From: Cohaesibacter sp.
GTDB taxonomy: Bacteria > Pseudomonadota > Alphaproteobacteria > Rhizobiales > Cohaesibacteraceae
DNA length: 43,870 nt
Reading direction: 5' to 3'
NCBI GenBank assembly: GCA_025210795.1
Contig: JAOAQZ010000001.1
Span: 1 to 43,870 of the forward strand
In this document: in pieces, positions 43,615 to 43,870 of the stretch
Numbering within the stretch: position 1 is the first letter of the stretch
How the letters are laid out: the number at the start of each line of letters is the position of its first letter
Notes under the pieces: generated by a model
What the model saw: the letters and a program-made list of their open reading frames with translations, nothing else
Told to the model about the DNA's origin: nothing
Database searches by the model: none
Made by a program: the position numbers and the translations under genes

Positions 43615-43710
43615 AAATTCCTCCAAAGAAGCAGTGATCCGGCCACAATAATGGGAAGGGACACAAAAAGAAAAGAGACTGGACGGAAGAAAGACCAGAC
43701 GCAAAAAGCA

Positions 43711-43742
43711 AAAAAGGCCGTATCTCTGCGATACGACCTTTT
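43711..43742 (-). terminator. Intrinsic terminator after tRNA-Gly
   Basis: GGCCGTATC (43716-43724) and GATACGACC (43730-43738) form the stem with one mismatch. On the minus strand the hairpin follows the tRNA directly and ends in a T-run. Confidence 0.85.
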
Positions 43743-43746
43743 AAAA

Positions 43747-43821
43747 TGGAGCGGGCGAGGCGATTCGAACGCCCGACCCTAACCTTGGCAAGGTTATGCT
43801 CTACCCCTGAGCTACGCCCGC
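43747..43821 (-). tRNA. tRNA-Gly (anticodon GCC)
   Basis: The minus strand reads as a full cloverleaf of 75 nt. The acceptor stem is GCGGGCG/CGCCCGC, the D-arm is GCTC with its AGGGGTA loop, the anticodon arm CCTTGCCAAGG has anticodon GCC, the T-arm contains GTTCGAATC, and the discriminator T is followed by an encoded CCA. A terminator follows. Confidence 0.97.
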
Positions 43822-43870
43822 GAAACTTGATCCGGCTTCAAACCGGTTGCAACAAGCTGTCGCTGTGATC

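Noticed and set aside
1..43870. Mobile elements, phage genes, CRISPR arrays
   Set aside because: No transposase, integrase, phage structural gene or spaced direct-repeat array was found; the tRNA-Gly at the right end shows no attachment-site duplication inside the window.

Overview
The window looks like a chromosomal core segment of an alphaproteobacterium of the order Hyphomicrobiales (Rhizobiales). The evidence is the conserved gene blocks dapF-mtaB-ftsY-ispZ, ccmA-ccmB and ccmC-ccmD-ccmG, an ialB-type gene before rlmN, small alphaproteobacterial families (SDHAF4-like, DUF2794), a two-cysteine rhizobial-type porin, and a probable ybhL-type RNA element before a Bax-inhibitor-1 gene. A marine relative such as Cohaesibacter is a guess from overall flavour, not something I can prove. 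There is no phage, insertion sequence, CRISPR array or resistance island.

Layout. 1-6.5 kb: the 3' end of a heparinase-family gene, purH, an SDR dehydrogenase, a YkvA-like protein, a quinone oxidoreductase, a TrmH-type methyltransferase and an IalB-like secreted protein. 6.5-8.7 kb: rlmN and a small membrane protein. 8.8-15.8 kb: a C4-dicarboxylate-type TRAP module. The two-component system DctB/DctD comes first, then a near-consensus sigma-54 promoter with two upstream direct repeats, then dctP, dctQ and dctM. The dctP gene carries a one-base frameshift directly after its signal peptide, so the transporter may be non-functional in this genome, or the assembly has an error. 15.8-21.9 kb: a lysine-rich secreted protein, a PAP2 phosphatase with a variant motif, argG, a DUF1643 protein, a possible 44-residue ORF and typA. 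22-26.9 kb: htpX, an SDHAF4-like succinate dehydrogenase assembly factor and the cytochrome c maturation genes ccmAB and ccmCDG. ccmC has a probable FNR/FixK box and a leader of four consecutive hairpins. 26.9-33.7 kb, minus strand: a small membrane protein, ispZ, ftsY, mtaB, dapF and htpG. 33.7-37 kb: a candidate structured RNA upstream of htpG, a DUF2794 protein, a porin and a BI-1/YccA membrane protein. 37-43.9 kb: a YbbAP-like ABC exporter, a TesA-like esterase, a Tas-like aldo-keto reductase, thpR, a low-molecular-weight tyrosine phosphatase and tRNA-Gly(GCC).

The strongest leads are four. First, the minus-strand RNA candidate at about 33738-33904: a three-way-junction fold with a C-rich loop, ending in an intrinsic terminator. 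Second, the dctP frameshift within an otherwise intact sigma-54/DctBD-controlled operon. Third, the oxygen-type regulatory box and multi-hairpin leader of ccmC. Fourth, RpoH-like promoters in front of both htpG and htpX. All family names rest on motifs read by eye; no database search was possible.
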